From Virgibacillus_P tibetensis (lineage in GTDB: Bacteria > Bacillota > Bacilli > Bacillales > Amphibacillaceae): a DNA stretch of 64,000 nt. Each line of letters starts with the position of its first letter. The first letter of the stretch is position 1. The stretch spans positions 62,001 through 126,000 of the forward strand of contig NZ_JARZFX010000003.1 in the NCBI RefSeq assembly GCF_036026595.1. The letters are read 5' to 3'. Of the stretch, positions 44,182 to 52,664 are shown piece after piece. Both the position numbers and the translations under genes were made by a program. Under the pieces are notes generated by a model, which worked only from the letters and a program-made list of their open reading frames with translations, ran no database searches and was not told where the DNA came from.

Positions 44182-45351
44182 TCAATTTTGCTTTACGAGC
44201 TGATCCATAATAATTTTATCTCCTGTTAACGCTTCCTCGACATTTTTATAAAAGTCAATAGGGTTTATTATCAAAAAGGAATGGGGTGTTCGCTTTGTCA
44301 GTATATTTAATTCGGACAAAAGCATTAAATATTCTATAATTGGGTTTTTACCGGTGTAAATGAGGGGGAAGCTGTTGGAGTCCTGCATCTGCTGTCTTAC
44401 TATGCGCTCACATGATTTCAGGGAAATTTGTGTACCAAGAGGCTTATTGCATAATATATCGATACATAATCGACTCTGCCAGTCCCAGGGAGCTGAATTC
44501 ATAAGGTATTGAGAAACAGTTGGAAGATAAATGATCGAGGGGAGATGCTCTCTGTGAGTTCCTTTTTCATACAGCCATTTGGCCCATGCCAGTTCTTTAC
44601 CATACAAACGTTTCGGTTGTCTCATCCGAAACCGCTCTTTCTCTTTCCTCCATAACTGATACAGATGGGATGATTTCAGTAGTTCCTTTTGAAAGATATC
44701 TATGAACGACATGCTGTTCAGACGTTGAATATAGAACTTGCCAATGGCTTTATCCAGGCTTGTTAAATAGATGTTTCGGACACTTGCAAACTGGTTTGTT
44801 ATCGGACAGAAGTAAAATAAAGTTAGAGGGTAGGTTGGAGAAAATTGATGGGTAAATTGAAGTGAAAACTGGTCCAATTGCAGTTGGTAGCTCATTTTCC
44901 TCTTTAATAGGGTGGCGCCCAAAATCCAAATAGGTATTATCCCTGCTTTTCGATACCCATTGTTCCGCTCCCTTATTTGTTCGATAGCAACTCGTGCACA
45001 TTGGTATTCAATTGCAATTATTTTCGTGTTTAACCTAAGCAATAGATCCGGCCGCTGATTGATTTCCGGCAGATAAACTTCTAATTCAACATGGATATTT
45101 TGTTTTTTGAGCCACTGATATAACAGTAATTTCCCTTTTTCGTGATATAGCCCCTCCCCTCCTTCATGTGCTGGACATTTCTGAATCGACTGATGAGCGA
45201 AATGTGGAATTACTATAGAGCCTGCCTTCATGATGACTCTCTGGTTACAGGCTGGGCAATAAAATTTTACCTGCTTTAGTTTATTAATTTCAAGCTTTGT
45301 TAATGTAGCAAGCGTAACCAGTCTTCCTTCTTTTGACTTTGCCTGCAGCAT
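44182..45351 (-). CDS. coiA: competence protein CoiA
   Basis: 389 residues. An N-terminal zinc-ribbon-like CPACNQRVIMKAG and PHFAH precede a PD-(D/E)xK nuclease-like core: LPEINQRPDLLLRLNTKIIAIEYQCAR (quoted as RPDLLL and IAIEYQC; about 93-115). The long helical C-terminus is typical. CoiA acts during DNA uptake and recombination in transformation. With mecA and spx downstream it forms the competence/Clp block of B. subtilis. No ComK box was clear upstream. Confidence 0.9.
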   Translation of the reverse strand: MLQAKSKEGRLVTLATLTKLEINKLKQVKFYCPACNQRVIMKAGSIVIPHFAHQSIQKCPAHEGGEGLYHEKGKLLLYQWLKKQNIHVELEVYLPEINQRPDLLLRLNTKIIAIEYQCARVAIEQIRERNNGYRKAGIIPIWILGATLLKRKMSYQLQLDQFSLQFTHQFSPTYPLTLFYFCPITNQFASVRNIYLTSLDKAIGKFYIQRLNSMSFIDIFQKELLKSSHLYQLWRKEKERFRMRQPKRLYGKELAWAKWLYEKGTHREHLPSIIYLPTVSQYLMNSAPWDWQSRLCIDILCNKPLGTQISLKSCERIVRQQMQDSNSFPLIYTGKNPIIEYLMLLSELNILTKRTPHSFLIINPIDFYKNVEEALTGDKIIMDQLVKQN

Positions 45352-45401
45352 AAATTACCACCTCCAATAAATACTATTCGACAGAAGTGGCAGAAATCCT
45401 G

Positions 45402-45434
45402 CAAAAAAAATAGACACCCTGTTTATGAGTGCCT
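45402..45434 (-). terminator. terminator of mecA
   Basis: Minus strand: AGGCACTC-N7-GGGTGTCT then TTTTTTTT; the stem begins at the mecA stop. Confidence 0.82.
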
Positions 45435-46122
45435 AAGTATTAACCGGGAAGTAAGACCTGACTTGAGCAAAGGTGTCCTTTTCAAAAATCTTCTTTCCAT
45501 ACTCCTCGAGAAAATAAATGGTTGCATCGGAGTCGCTCGAAAATTCCAGTATTTGGCTAATTAAGTTTTCTTGCAGATTTTCATCAAGTATTTCTTCTGA
45601 AAATTCAATATATAAATAATAGTTATCCGCATAATGATAGAGTATTTCTTCTGTGATACCATCTAACTCTTGGAAATAATGACTTAACTGAATAACATCC
45701 TCAAAGTCTTTAAAGTTAACAACAACCCATAGGTTCTCTTCAGCGTCATCATTTTCATCTTGTTTATTTTCTGCTGATTGCCCGAATTTGTCTTCTAAAA
45801 TATTTTCTATCTTTTTATCGACAGGAATATCAATTGTGCTACCATCTTCTGCAGGTAGTTCAATATTATCTCCATCTTTGGAAACCTGTGCTTTTGTAAC
45901 TAAAATCTCCAAGCCTTTTTCCATTGCTTGAACTTGTATCCATAACGGACCTTCCACATTAAAATCTTCTTTATAATTCACTTCATCCATCATTTGCCAG
46001 AATAATTGTTCACTGCGTTCGCGGTTATACCAGATTTCTTCACGTTCAAAACCACGATCTTCAATATCGATATAGGAAATATAAAACTTAACTGTATTCT
46101 CATTGATTCTTTCTATTTCCAT
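45433..46122 (-). CDS. mecA: adaptor protein MecA
   Basis: 229 residues from ATG 46122 (AAGGGAG upstream); the frame upstream of that has no SD. The N-terminal target-binding domain starts with MEIERINENTVKFYISYIDI, then an acidic linker (about 120-145, ENKQDENDDAEEN), then the C-terminal ClpC-binding domain from LWVVVNFKDFEDVIQLSHYF (quoted partly) to the end. MecA hands ComK and other proteins to ClpCP and activates ClpC assembly. Lies between coiA and spx as in B. subtilis. Confidence 0.95.
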   Translation of the reverse strand: MEIERINENTVKFYISYIDIEDRGFEREEIWYNRERSEQLFWQMMDEVNYKEDFNVEGPLWIQVQAMEKGLEILVTKAQVSKDGDNIELPAEDGSTIDIPVDKKIENILEDKFGQSAENKQDENDDAEENLWVVVNFKDFEDVIQLSHYFQELDGITEEILYHYADNYYLYIEFSEEILDENLQENLISQILEFSSDSDATIYFLEEYGKKIFEKDTFAQVRSYFPVNT

Positions 46123-46395
46123 CTTTGTTTCTCTCCCTTCTGTTAAATAAGTTAGGTGGAAGAGACGCTTCACCTTAATCTATATTTAATAAAGAATATA
46201 CTTTATAATCCAGTACCCTCCATGAGCAATCCTTAACCATTCGTGTATCTATAATTCATTGTATGACAGCATACTGTCTTTTGGAAATTAATATGCCTAT
46301 ATATAAACGAATAGTTAATATAATATTTTAACTCATTATAATCGATTTGTCATCCTTATATTTTAAACTGCCTGTCCCAACTTTTGAAATACAAC

Positions 46396-46432
46396 AAAAA
46401 CGCAGACCTTTAGATGGGTGATCTGCGTTTTT
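46396..46432. terminator. terminator of spx
   Basis: AAAAACGCAGA-N15-TCTGCGTTTTT, symmetrical A/T tails, just after the spx stop. Confidence 0.9.
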
Positions 46433-46466
46433 CCTATTATCATGTCTATACCTATTTCCAATATAA

Positions 46467-46862
46467 TTAATTGACCATACGTTGTGCTTCACGTAATTGA
46501 AATGTACGAACTGTTCTCGGTAAGAAACGTCGAATCTCATCTTCGTTGTAACCTACTTGCAGACGTTTTTCATCTAAGATAATCGGTCTTCTTAATAAAC
46601 CTGGATTTTTTTGAATCAAATTGAATAAATCCTTCATAGGCATTTGATCAATATTAACGTCTAATTTCTGAAAAACCTTTGAGCGTGTTGATATGATCTC
46701 ATCAGTTCCATCTTCCGTCATACGTAATATTTCCTTTATTTCATCCAACGATAGTGGCTCGGAAAAGATATTGCGTTCCGTAAACGGTATGTCATGTTCT
46801 TCTAACCATGCTTTTGCTTTTCTGCAAGATGTACAACTTGGTGAGGTATAAAGTGTTACCAT
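46467..46862 (-). CDS. spx: redox regulator Spx
   Basis: 131 residues from ATG 46862 (GAGGAG upstream), the exact length of Spx. ArsC-like fold with the CxxC switch in SPSCTSCRKAK (Cys10 and Cys13) and the family motif LLRRPIILDEKRLQVGYNEDEIRRFLPR (seen as RRPIILDEKRLQ; Arg92-Pro93-Ile94 type). It binds the alpha subunit C-terminal domain of RNA polymerase and switches on thiol-stress genes. It is degraded by ClpXP with SpxH (yjbH, also in this window). Linked upstream with yjbC but separated by a terminator and 630 bp. Confidence 0.97.
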   Translation of the reverse strand: MVTLYTSPSCTSCRKAKAWLEEHDIPFTERNIFSEPLSLDEIKEILRMTEDGTDEIISTRSKVFQKLDVNIDQMPMKDLFNLIQKNPGLLRRPIILDEKRLQVGYNEDEIRRFLPRTVRTFQLREAQRMVN

Positions 46863-47281
46863 TGAAACTTCACTCCTCAATCTGAATGTGGATTTTCATT
46901 TTATGAACATTGAATCACTTATTAGATAAACAATAAGTTTAATTAACCCTATATGTAAATTATACTACAATTGTCAAGCAAAAGGTAGGGTATATCCTAG
47001 AAAATGCAGGTTAATTATAAATGTTCACAAAATGTTTTTAATTGTATAGTTGTAAGTTACCCCATTTCATTTTTAATTAAACCTTTAATTTGAAAAAACA
47101 TTAAAAAGTCAAGTGCAGACGCCTGTCTGCTTTGTATGGTTCACTACAACTTTCTTTCTAACAACGTATTTTTATCCCAATCTTCTCTTTTACGAGTGTG
47201 ACAAATGTATTGTTCTTTAAAGCTTATCCTATTACCATTACTTTATACACTATTTATAAGCAAATACAGAGTAAGCACAGC
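46863..47281 (-). other. 419-bp upstream region of spx
   Basis: No gene supported. A candidate minus-strand promoter has TTGACA at 46977-46972 with ATATAG 17 bases on; TGTAGTATAATTTACA, partly overlapping, has dyad symmetry and could be an operator. A hairpin GCAGAC-GCCT-GTCTGC lies near 47115. In B. subtilis spx has its own regulated promoter (PerR/YodB); the exact sites cannot be matched here. Confidence 0.35.
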
Positions 47282-47425
47282 ATGGTATGGTTTTTAATGA
47301 TAATGCTATTATTGCTTATACTGACCAATTGATTTTATTGGAAAGACCGCTGCAAAAAGCGTGAAGAAACGTTTACTTGGACTGAAGTTGATAGTATCAT
47401 TCCCGCTGATCTGGCTACTGATTAA
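47282..47425 (+). pseudogene. small membrane ORF with an in-frame TGA
   Basis: ATG 47282 opens MVWFLMIMLLLLILTN, then TGA (47330-47332), then FYWKDRCKKREETFTWTEVD and IIPADLATD to TAA at 47423. Hydrophobic anchor plus charged tail in one frame looks like a small membrane protein split by one stop. The SD is weak, so chance is possible. Confidence 0.3.
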
Positions 47426-47443
47426 ACTAAGTTACATATACGT

Positions 47444-47482
47444 AAAAAATTCTCCCCTTATCCGACCACGATAAGGGGAAAA
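47444..47482 (-). terminator. terminator of yjbC
   Basis: Minus strand: CCCCTTATC-N7-GGATAAGGGG inside a longer AT-flanked stem, then AATTTTTT. Directly after the yjbC stop. Confidence 0.9.
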
Positions 47483-47493
47483 TTAAATTGATT

Positions 47494-48087
47494 TTATGCT
47501 TTCTCAGTTGTATTTAAACCATCAAGAATATCTTCAGTATCTCGGTTTTCATCAAAACTCAATACTTCATCTACAGGTTGATAGGATTTACCGTATATCT
47601 CTTCATCTTTGTAGGTATGAATATCTTCATACATTTTTTTCATTTGTTGGAAAATACTATCCTCTGTATCTTCATTTGGAGACCAATATAATATTTCCAT
47701 AGGGGTTTCCTCATTCGTGGCTAATGATCGGCGGTTATAACCAATGCACTGTGCGTGGTTAAATCCTTCCCTGTGATAGAAATGCAGTCGTTTCTCTGTA
47801 TCTGTATCTTCGTAATCAACAGGTTCCACTTCTAATATAATTGGTTTATTTTTTAATTTAAGTTTTTCCATTAGTTTATGTCCGGTTCCTTGCCCTCTGG
47901 CTTCAGATGAAACCCATACATAATCAATAAAAATAAATGTATCGAACTCAGCATACATCATTACATGCAGGGGACTTTCGTCTTTATAATAGACATCGCC
48001 CTTTTCTTTTAAAAGCATATCCATATGCTCTTTTGACTTCATTTCTTCTACTGGAAAATACTCATTTAACTTTTCATACCAATTCAT
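47494..48087 (-). CDS. yjbC: GNAT-family acetyltransferase YjbC
   Basis: 197 residues. GNAT core: FDTFIFIDYVWVSSEARGQGTGHKLMEKL (the acetyl-CoA loop RGQGTG near residue 75) and LHFYHREGFN. The C-terminus is an acidic tail. B. subtilis yjbC is upstream of spx in one operon and of similar size. Substrate unknown; yjbC is reported to be stress induced there. Confidence 0.88.
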   Translation of the reverse strand: MNWYEKLNEYFPVEEMKSKEHMDMLLKEKGDVYYKDESPLHVMMYAEFDTFIFIDYVWVSSEARGQGTGHKLMEKLKLKNKPIILEVEPVDYEDTDTEKRLHFYHREGFNHAQCIGYNRRSLATNEETPMEILYWSPNEDTEDSIFQQMKKMYEDIHTYKDEEIYGKSYQPVDEVLSFDENRDTEDILDGLNTTEKA

Positions 48088-48205
48088 TGATCTACTCCTT
48101 AATTTTTAGTAGTCCTGTCTATTATAACGAAAGACAGTTGATTTGTTAAATCGGCTTCAGAGTGTATCTCCTTATAATATGCCCATTCTGCTCCATTTAC
48201 ACCTG

Positions 48206-48240
48206 AAAATAAAACAGATCCTCTATAATTAGAGAATCTG
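48206..48240 (-). terminator. terminator of the GH-like gene
   Basis: Minus strand: CAGATTCTCT-N6-AGAGGATCTG then TTTTATTTTC; one internal mismatch. Confidence 0.75.
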
Positions 48241-48247
48241 CTTTATT

Positions 48248-49462
48248 TTACTCCTCGATGCCAATTTTATAATTAACATTCTCTGTATATACATTTCCCG
48301 AATTCCATAATAGAAACTCATAAATATCATTCTCATACAATGCTTTTATCTGGGCTTCCATTTCCGCTTTTCCATATTGTTTAGTCGCTCCACTATACAA
48401 CCAAGGTGCCTCAAAGTCTTGGAGCCATGGTCTTGATACTGGCGGGTCCTCCAGCGCACCTAACACTTTATTTTCCACTTTAGCGTATTCAGTTACAAGT
48501 TTATATGGCTCCTCATCTGGCTTGTCTATACCAAAGTAAGACGTCCAGTGACTTGGGTAGATCATAGAAGAAATAACATCTACATTATTCGATATTTCCG
48601 AGAAGTTCTGACCAATTCCAGGTGTTTCTTCGATCGTTGCTGCATAACCAAAAATATCAACAGAGACATCTACACCATAATCCGATAGCTCATCCCTTGC
48701 ATAAGCGACGAAGTCTGTAACTGCCTTCACACGCTTTTTAATATTATTCATATCCAGATCTTTAAAGTCACCTAATGAATAGTCAAGTTCTTCATCGCGA
48801 TGTTCAAAGCCTTCAGGGAATCGAACGTAGTCAAATTGAACTTCCTGAAAACCCATTTCCGCAGCCATTTTGCCGATTTCTACATTGTACTCCCAAACTT
48901 CTTTTTCGAACGGGTTAACAAATGCCTCTCCTTTATTATTCACCCATACTTTACCGTTTTCAGTGAATGACAAATCTGGTCTTTCTTTTGCCAAAACATT
49001 ATCCTTAAAAACTACTACTCTGGCAATTGGATATATTTCCTTTTCCTCCAGAACTTCCATCATACCTTCTGGATCGCTGATGAAGTTCCGTGCAATATCT
49101 TCATATGGAGAACCTTCTTCTGGTTTGAACGTCAAGTTTCCATGGTCTTCTTTTATATCAATTACCATTGCATTTAAATCTGTTGTGTCAAGTAAGTCCA
49201 ACAGTGTTTCGAATCGACTTCCACCTGCTGAGTTGCCAGTAACATAAATCCCCCGCACTGCATCAGGATATTCAAAGTTATAGCCGGAATCATATGTAAA
49301 ACGTTTCATGTTTTCATTTATATCAATTGGTTTAATGTTTGTCTGTCTTTCTTTATGAGAGCTAACCGTCTGACTTTCTTCTGCACTACTACTTAAAGGA
49401 ATACTCATACTAAGTAGGAGAATACCAAAAAATGTAAAAATCCTGCGTTGTTTTTTCTCCAT
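48248..49462 (-). CDS. secreted putative glycoside hydrolase (DUF4015)
   Basis: 404 residues with a signal peptide (residues 1-27, ending SSSAEE). After a short linker a TIM-barrel-like domain starts RGIYVTGNSAGGSRFETLLDLLDTTDLNAMVIDIK (seen as RGIYVTGNSAGG and AMVIDIKEDHG). EVQFDYVRFPEGF, SVDIFGYAA and ISSMIYPSHW are conserved-looking catalytic-face strands of GH13/GH18-like DUF4015 proteins. Likely acts on an extracellular polysaccharide; substrate unknown. SD is present upstream; single gene with its own terminator. Confidence 0.85.
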   Translation of the reverse strand: MEKKQRRIFTFFGILLLSMSIPLSSSAEESQTVSSHKERQTNIKPIDINENMKRFTYDSGYNFEYPDAVRGIYVTGNSAGGSRFETLLDLLDTTDLNAMVIDIKEDHGNLTFKPEEGSPYEDIARNFISDPEGMMEVLEEKEIYPIARVVVFKDNVLAKERPDLSFTENGKVWVNNKGEAFVNPFEKEVWEYNVEIGKMAAEMGFQEVQFDYVRFPEGFEHRDEELDYSLGDFKDLDMNNIKKRVKAVTDFVAYARDELSDYGVDVSVDIFGYAATIEETPGIGQNFSEISNNVDVISSMIYPSHWTSYFGIDKPDEEPYKLVTEYAKVENKVLGALEDPPVSRPWLQDFEAPWLYSGATKQYGKAEMEAQIKALYENDIYEFLLWNSGNVYTENVNYKIGIEE

Positions 49463-49751
49463 AAACTATCAATCTCCCATATCTATTTTAAATCTAGTAT
49501 AAAGGAAATTGGTCACTATTTGTATTAAAATCCTAAAATTTGTCGTTTTTTTATTTTGTATCCTCTTCCCAAAACTTGTTCAACTATCGGGGCAGAAGAG
49601 TTGAAGAGGAATTAAGTAAAAAGGACTTGAAATTCGGTGGTGGCACCGAAAAATAAATTTAAATAAAAATGCACACGGAGTTGGAAAATTTGAAATACTT
49701 TATATTACACCTTAATATTAACATAGACTTAAAGTAGAAAGGGTGTATTTA

Positions 49752-50678
49752 ATGAAAGCTATTGTTGTTAAAGAAGCTGGTAATATAGAAGATTTTGTAG
49801 AAAAAGAAGTAGATAAACCAAAAGTAAATGCAGATGATGTGTTGATTGAAGTCCATGCTGTTTCAATTAACCCGGTAGATAGTGCAATACGTAAAGGGAA
49901 AATGCCATTTAAATTAAAGTCTCCTATGATTTTAGGTACGGATATTTCTGGCGTTGTTTCTGAAGTTGGTGAAAATGTTTCAGATTTTTCAATAGGCGAT
50001 GAAGTATTTACTTCTTATAAGGTAAATCGTGGTGGTGGACTGGCAGAGTTTGTATCTATTCCTGAAAAATATGTAATAAAAAAGCCGGAAAAGGTTACTT
50101 TCGAAGAAGCTTCAGCCCTAGGTATCGCAGCACTTACTGCATATCAACTGGTTAATAAAGAATTATATCAAGTACAAGAAGGAGAAACTGTCTTTGTGCA
50201 AGGTGGTTCAGGTGGTGTAGGAACATACACAGTCCAGTTTGCAAAACAGAACGGAGCACATGTTATTGCTACAACTAGCAGAAATAAAGAACTTCTTGAA
50301 TCACTTGCAGTAGACCAAGTTGTTAATTATAAAGAAGAAGATGTTCCAAAAGCTTATGTAAATAAAGCAGATATGTTAATTGACACAGTAGGTCAAGGTA
50401 CTGAAACATTACCTGTTGTAGTTGAAGGCGGTCGAGCATTAACGCCAGCAACTCCTATATCAGATGACAAAGCTGCAGAAAGAAATATCACTATTGATAG
50501 AATTACCTATGAAATAAATACAGATCAATTAAAAAACTTAGTCGATCAAGTAGCTCGTGGCGATTTGAAAGTTGTCATCGATGAAGTCTATCCATTTATC
50601 CAAGACGGTGTACAGAAAGCTTATGAATTAAGTGAATCAGGACATGCAGCTGGAAAAATTGTGATAAAAGTTAAATAA
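49752..50678 (+). CDS. zinc-free MDR-family quinone oxidoreductase
   Basis: 308 residues from ATG 49752 (AAAGGGTG upstream). GroES-like N domain (VHAVSINPVDSAIRKG, GTDISGVV) and Rossmann domain with VFVQGGSGGVGTYTVQFAK (about 145) and VVNYKEED. No structural zinc Cys cluster and no catalytic Cys, so it is a quinone reductase/enoyl reductase-type member using NADPH. First gene of the accessory segment and plus-strand; own terminator. Confidence 0.88.
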   Translation: MKAIVVKEAGNIEDFVEKEVDKPKVNADDVLIEVHAVSINPVDSAIRKGKMPFKLKSPMILGTDISGVVSEVGENVSDFSIGDEVFTSYKVNRGGGLAEFVSIPEKYVIKKPEKVTFEEASALGIAALTAYQLVNKELYQVQEGETVFVQGGSGGVGTYTVQFAKQNGAHVIATTSRNKELLESLAVDQVVNYKEEDVPKAYVNKADMLIDTVGQGTETLPVVVEGGRALTPATPISDDKAAERNITIDRITYEINTDQLKNLVDQVARGDLKVVIDEVYPFIQDGVQKAYELSESGHAAGKIVIKVK

Positions 50679-50718
50679 AAAGAGATTGAAGATAATGTAA
50701 AATAGTTTGTGTAAAACT

Positions 50719-50753
50719 AAAGGGTGCTATCCAGAAGGAGAAGCACCTTTTTT
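50719..50753 (+). terminator. terminator of the quinone oxidoreductase gene
   Basis: GGTGCT-N13-AGCACC with T6 following. Confidence 0.85.
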
Positions 50754-50862
50754 GTTGAATTTATACAATAGGGAAGTAGAGTTGAATAAGAAATACGTTA
50801 ATTTTAAAGGTGGGAATGTCAAATACAGAAACAGTGTACGTGATTAATCTTATAAGAAATAG

Positions 50863-51048
50863 GTGATAAACATAAAAACTTTACCATTTAAGTTGGGTGT
50901 TATTTTATTAAGTGTTTTTCTAATATACGCAATCTATAAAAATTGGGAAAATGGTTTTCAATCAAATCTAGTTTCAATCTTGCTTCTTATAGGTTGTATT
51001 ATTATATTTCCCCTAAATAATTTCTTTAGCAATGAAGAAAGTAAATAG
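50863..51048 (+). CDS. small hypothetical membrane protein
   Basis: 61 residues with two hydrophobic helices (about 8-24 and 35-53) separated by KNWENGFQSN, and a short acidic end. GTG start; the SD (AAATAGG) is weak. Followed by a good terminator, which supports expression. No family recognised. Confidence 0.5.
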   Translation: MINIKTLPFKLGVILLSVFLIYAIYKNWENGFQSNLVSILLLIGCIIIFPLNNFFSNEESK

Positions 51049-51080
51049 AACTGTCTAAAAAATATTTTCAATTAGTATTG

Positions 51081-51124
51081 AAAACACGGAACGGATCATC
51101 TAATACTGATTCGTTCCGTGTTTT
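51081..51124. terminator. strong terminator
   Basis: AAAACACGGAACG...CGTTCCGTGTTTT hairpin with A/T tails after the small membrane gene. Confidence 0.88.
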
Positions 51125-51136
51125 GTATTGCAATAT

Positions 51137-51256
51137 TCATTCATAATTTACCCTCACCTGGGTTGTGGTGATTGGTTTATCCACCTTCTGGCTCTTGAAT
51201 AGATATGCGTCATTTCTTTTGCCTTCTGTATATCTTTCTATTTCATCCTGAAGCAT
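51137..51256 (-). pseudogene. tyrosine-recombinase (phage integrase) remnant
   Basis: Minus frame from ATG 51256 codes MLQDEIERYTEGKRNDAYLF, then KSQKVDKPITTTQVRVNYE and a stop. The pattern 'EI..Y...K...YLF.S....KPI...Q' is that found just before the catalytic HxxR box of tyrosine recombinases. No SD, and the catalytic part is missing, so this is a fragment of an integrase gene. It lies near the left edge of the accessory segment, consistent with past integration. Confidence 0.5.
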
Positions 51257-51404
51257 ACTTATTATAAAATAAAACTCTTTAGATAATTTTCAATTTCTTC
51301 TTCTATAATTCCAATATACTTTCTTGACGCTATACAAAAACCGACAAATCATTTTAATAATAATAGATATTTTAGAGACAATAATATAGAAATTACGTTA
51401 GCAG
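51257..51404. other. AT-rich gap, no gene seen
   Basis: 148 bp between the recombinase remnant and a terminator hairpin; no ORF with an SD, no further integrase motif on the minus strand. Confidence 0.4.
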
Positions 51405-51430
51405 GCAGGTAATTAGAACCTGCTTTTTTT
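51405..51430 (+). terminator. terminator-like hairpin
   Basis: GCAGGT-N7-ACCTGC followed by T7. No gene is seen immediately upstream on this strand, so it may end an unrecognised short RNA or be a relic. Confidence 0.7.
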
Positions 51431-51582
51431 GATAATAAAAACCACTATAGTTCTATTTAGTTTTATATAAACATTTTCTGATAGGATTTTCACAAAACTG
51501 ACATAGCAAAATTGTATACAGAACAGATTATTAAGTTTAAAATAAAAAAGTTGCCATTTTAATTTATAGGAGAGTAACAAAT

Positions 51583-52482
51583 ATGGTAAAAGCTTATACT
51601 TGGGTAACTTTTTGTGTAGTCGTATGGGGAAGTAATTTTGTATTTGGAAAGATTTTAGTTCAAGATTTCTCCCCAACTCTGTTAACATCACTAAGACTTT
51701 TCTTTATTGTGTTATTTTTAATTGGATTATCTTCTAACAAAATATATTTTAAACGTATAAAACGTTTAAATAAAACAAATTTGCCTGCAATTTTTTTCCT
51801 AGGGGTTATTGGTGTATTTATAAATCAATGGTCTTTTTTTGTTGGATTACAAACTGCTGATCCAACAACAGCTGCATTGATTCTAGCAACAACTCCAATT
51901 TTAACTGGATTTTTAGCAGCCATTTTTTTAAAAGAAAAATTAACGATTCGTATGTTGATGGGGTCTATTGTTGCGATATTAGGTATTTATTTTGTCGTAG
52001 CGAAAGGCAGCTTATCCTCTATAGACATTGACAAAGGGATTATATGGATTGTTGTAACGATGATAACGTTTGCCATAATGATCATTATGACTAGAATGCT
52101 CTCTAAATCAATTGATCCACTTACACTTACTTTATATTCGAATACTGTAGGATTTATTGTGTCTATTCCTTTTGCTTTTTCACTAGACAATCCTTTACGG
52201 GTAAGTGTTGAAATTTCTGATTGGGCTTTTCTAATCGGAACAGCCGTTGTTGTACATGGTATAGCTACGCTAATTTGGAATATCAACATTAGACATGTTG
52301 ATGCCTCAAAGGCATCTATATTATCTAATTTAGAACCTTTTGTAGCAATGCTTATGGGATTAATATTACTTTACAAGCCGATAACAGGTGCAGAAATATT
52401 GGGTTCCTTATTTATTGTGGGGGGAGTCATTCTATCTACTTATCAACGGAAAAAATTATACAACCGAACAGGAGTCAGGTAA
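51583..52482 (+). CDS. EamA/DMT-family transporter
   Basis: 299 residues with ten hydrophobic helices in two repeats of five, the EamA duplication: VVWGSNFVFGKIL at the first repeat and IWNINIRHVDASKASILSNLEPFVAMLMG (seen as DASKASILSNLEPFVA) in the second. SD TAGGAGAG before ATG. Members export amino acids or metabolites. Substrate unknown. Single plus-strand gene. Confidence 0.9.
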   Translation: MVKAYTWVTFCVVVWGSNFVFGKILVQDFSPTLLTSLRLFFIVLFLIGLSSNKIYFKRIKRLNKTNLPAIFFLGVIGVFINQWSFFVGLQTADPTTAALILATTPILTGFLAAIFLKEKLTIRMLMGSIVAILGIYFVVAKGSLSSIDIDKGIIWIVVTMITFAIMIIMTRMLSKSIDPLTLTLYSNTVGFIVSIPFAFSLDNPLRVSVEISDWAFLIGTAVVVHGIATLIWNINIRHVDASKASILSNLEPFVAMLMGLILLYKPITGAEILGSLFIVGGVILSTYQRKKLYNRTGVR

Positions 52483-52593
52483 GTAAGTAAGAAGAAGTAA
52501 CTGATATAAGGTTAAGATAAATGACATCTAGAGGAATACGTTATTGTTAAACCTGCAACAAACTGCATAAAGTAGGTTTTTTTAAAATTTTTT

Positions 52594-52628
52594 AATAAAA
52601 AGCCACCCACAAAAAAGTTATGGATGAC
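52594..52628 (-). terminator. probable terminator of the M20 gene
   Basis: Minus strand: GTCATCC...GGGTGGC imperfect stem with G-T pairs, then TTTTTATT. Confidence 0.5.
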
Positions 52629-52664
52629 GTTTCGTTTTATTATTCCTGTTACAAAATTAGTCTC

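Noticed and set aside
47330..47332. Selenocysteine at TGA (also at 17338)
   Set aside because: No SECIS-like hairpin seen directly after either TGA and no sign of selenocysteine genes in the window.
49633..49660. T-box-like GGTGGCACC near 49643
   Set aside because: Only a 7-bp hairpin CGGTG/CACCG; no stem I, specifier loop or terminator.
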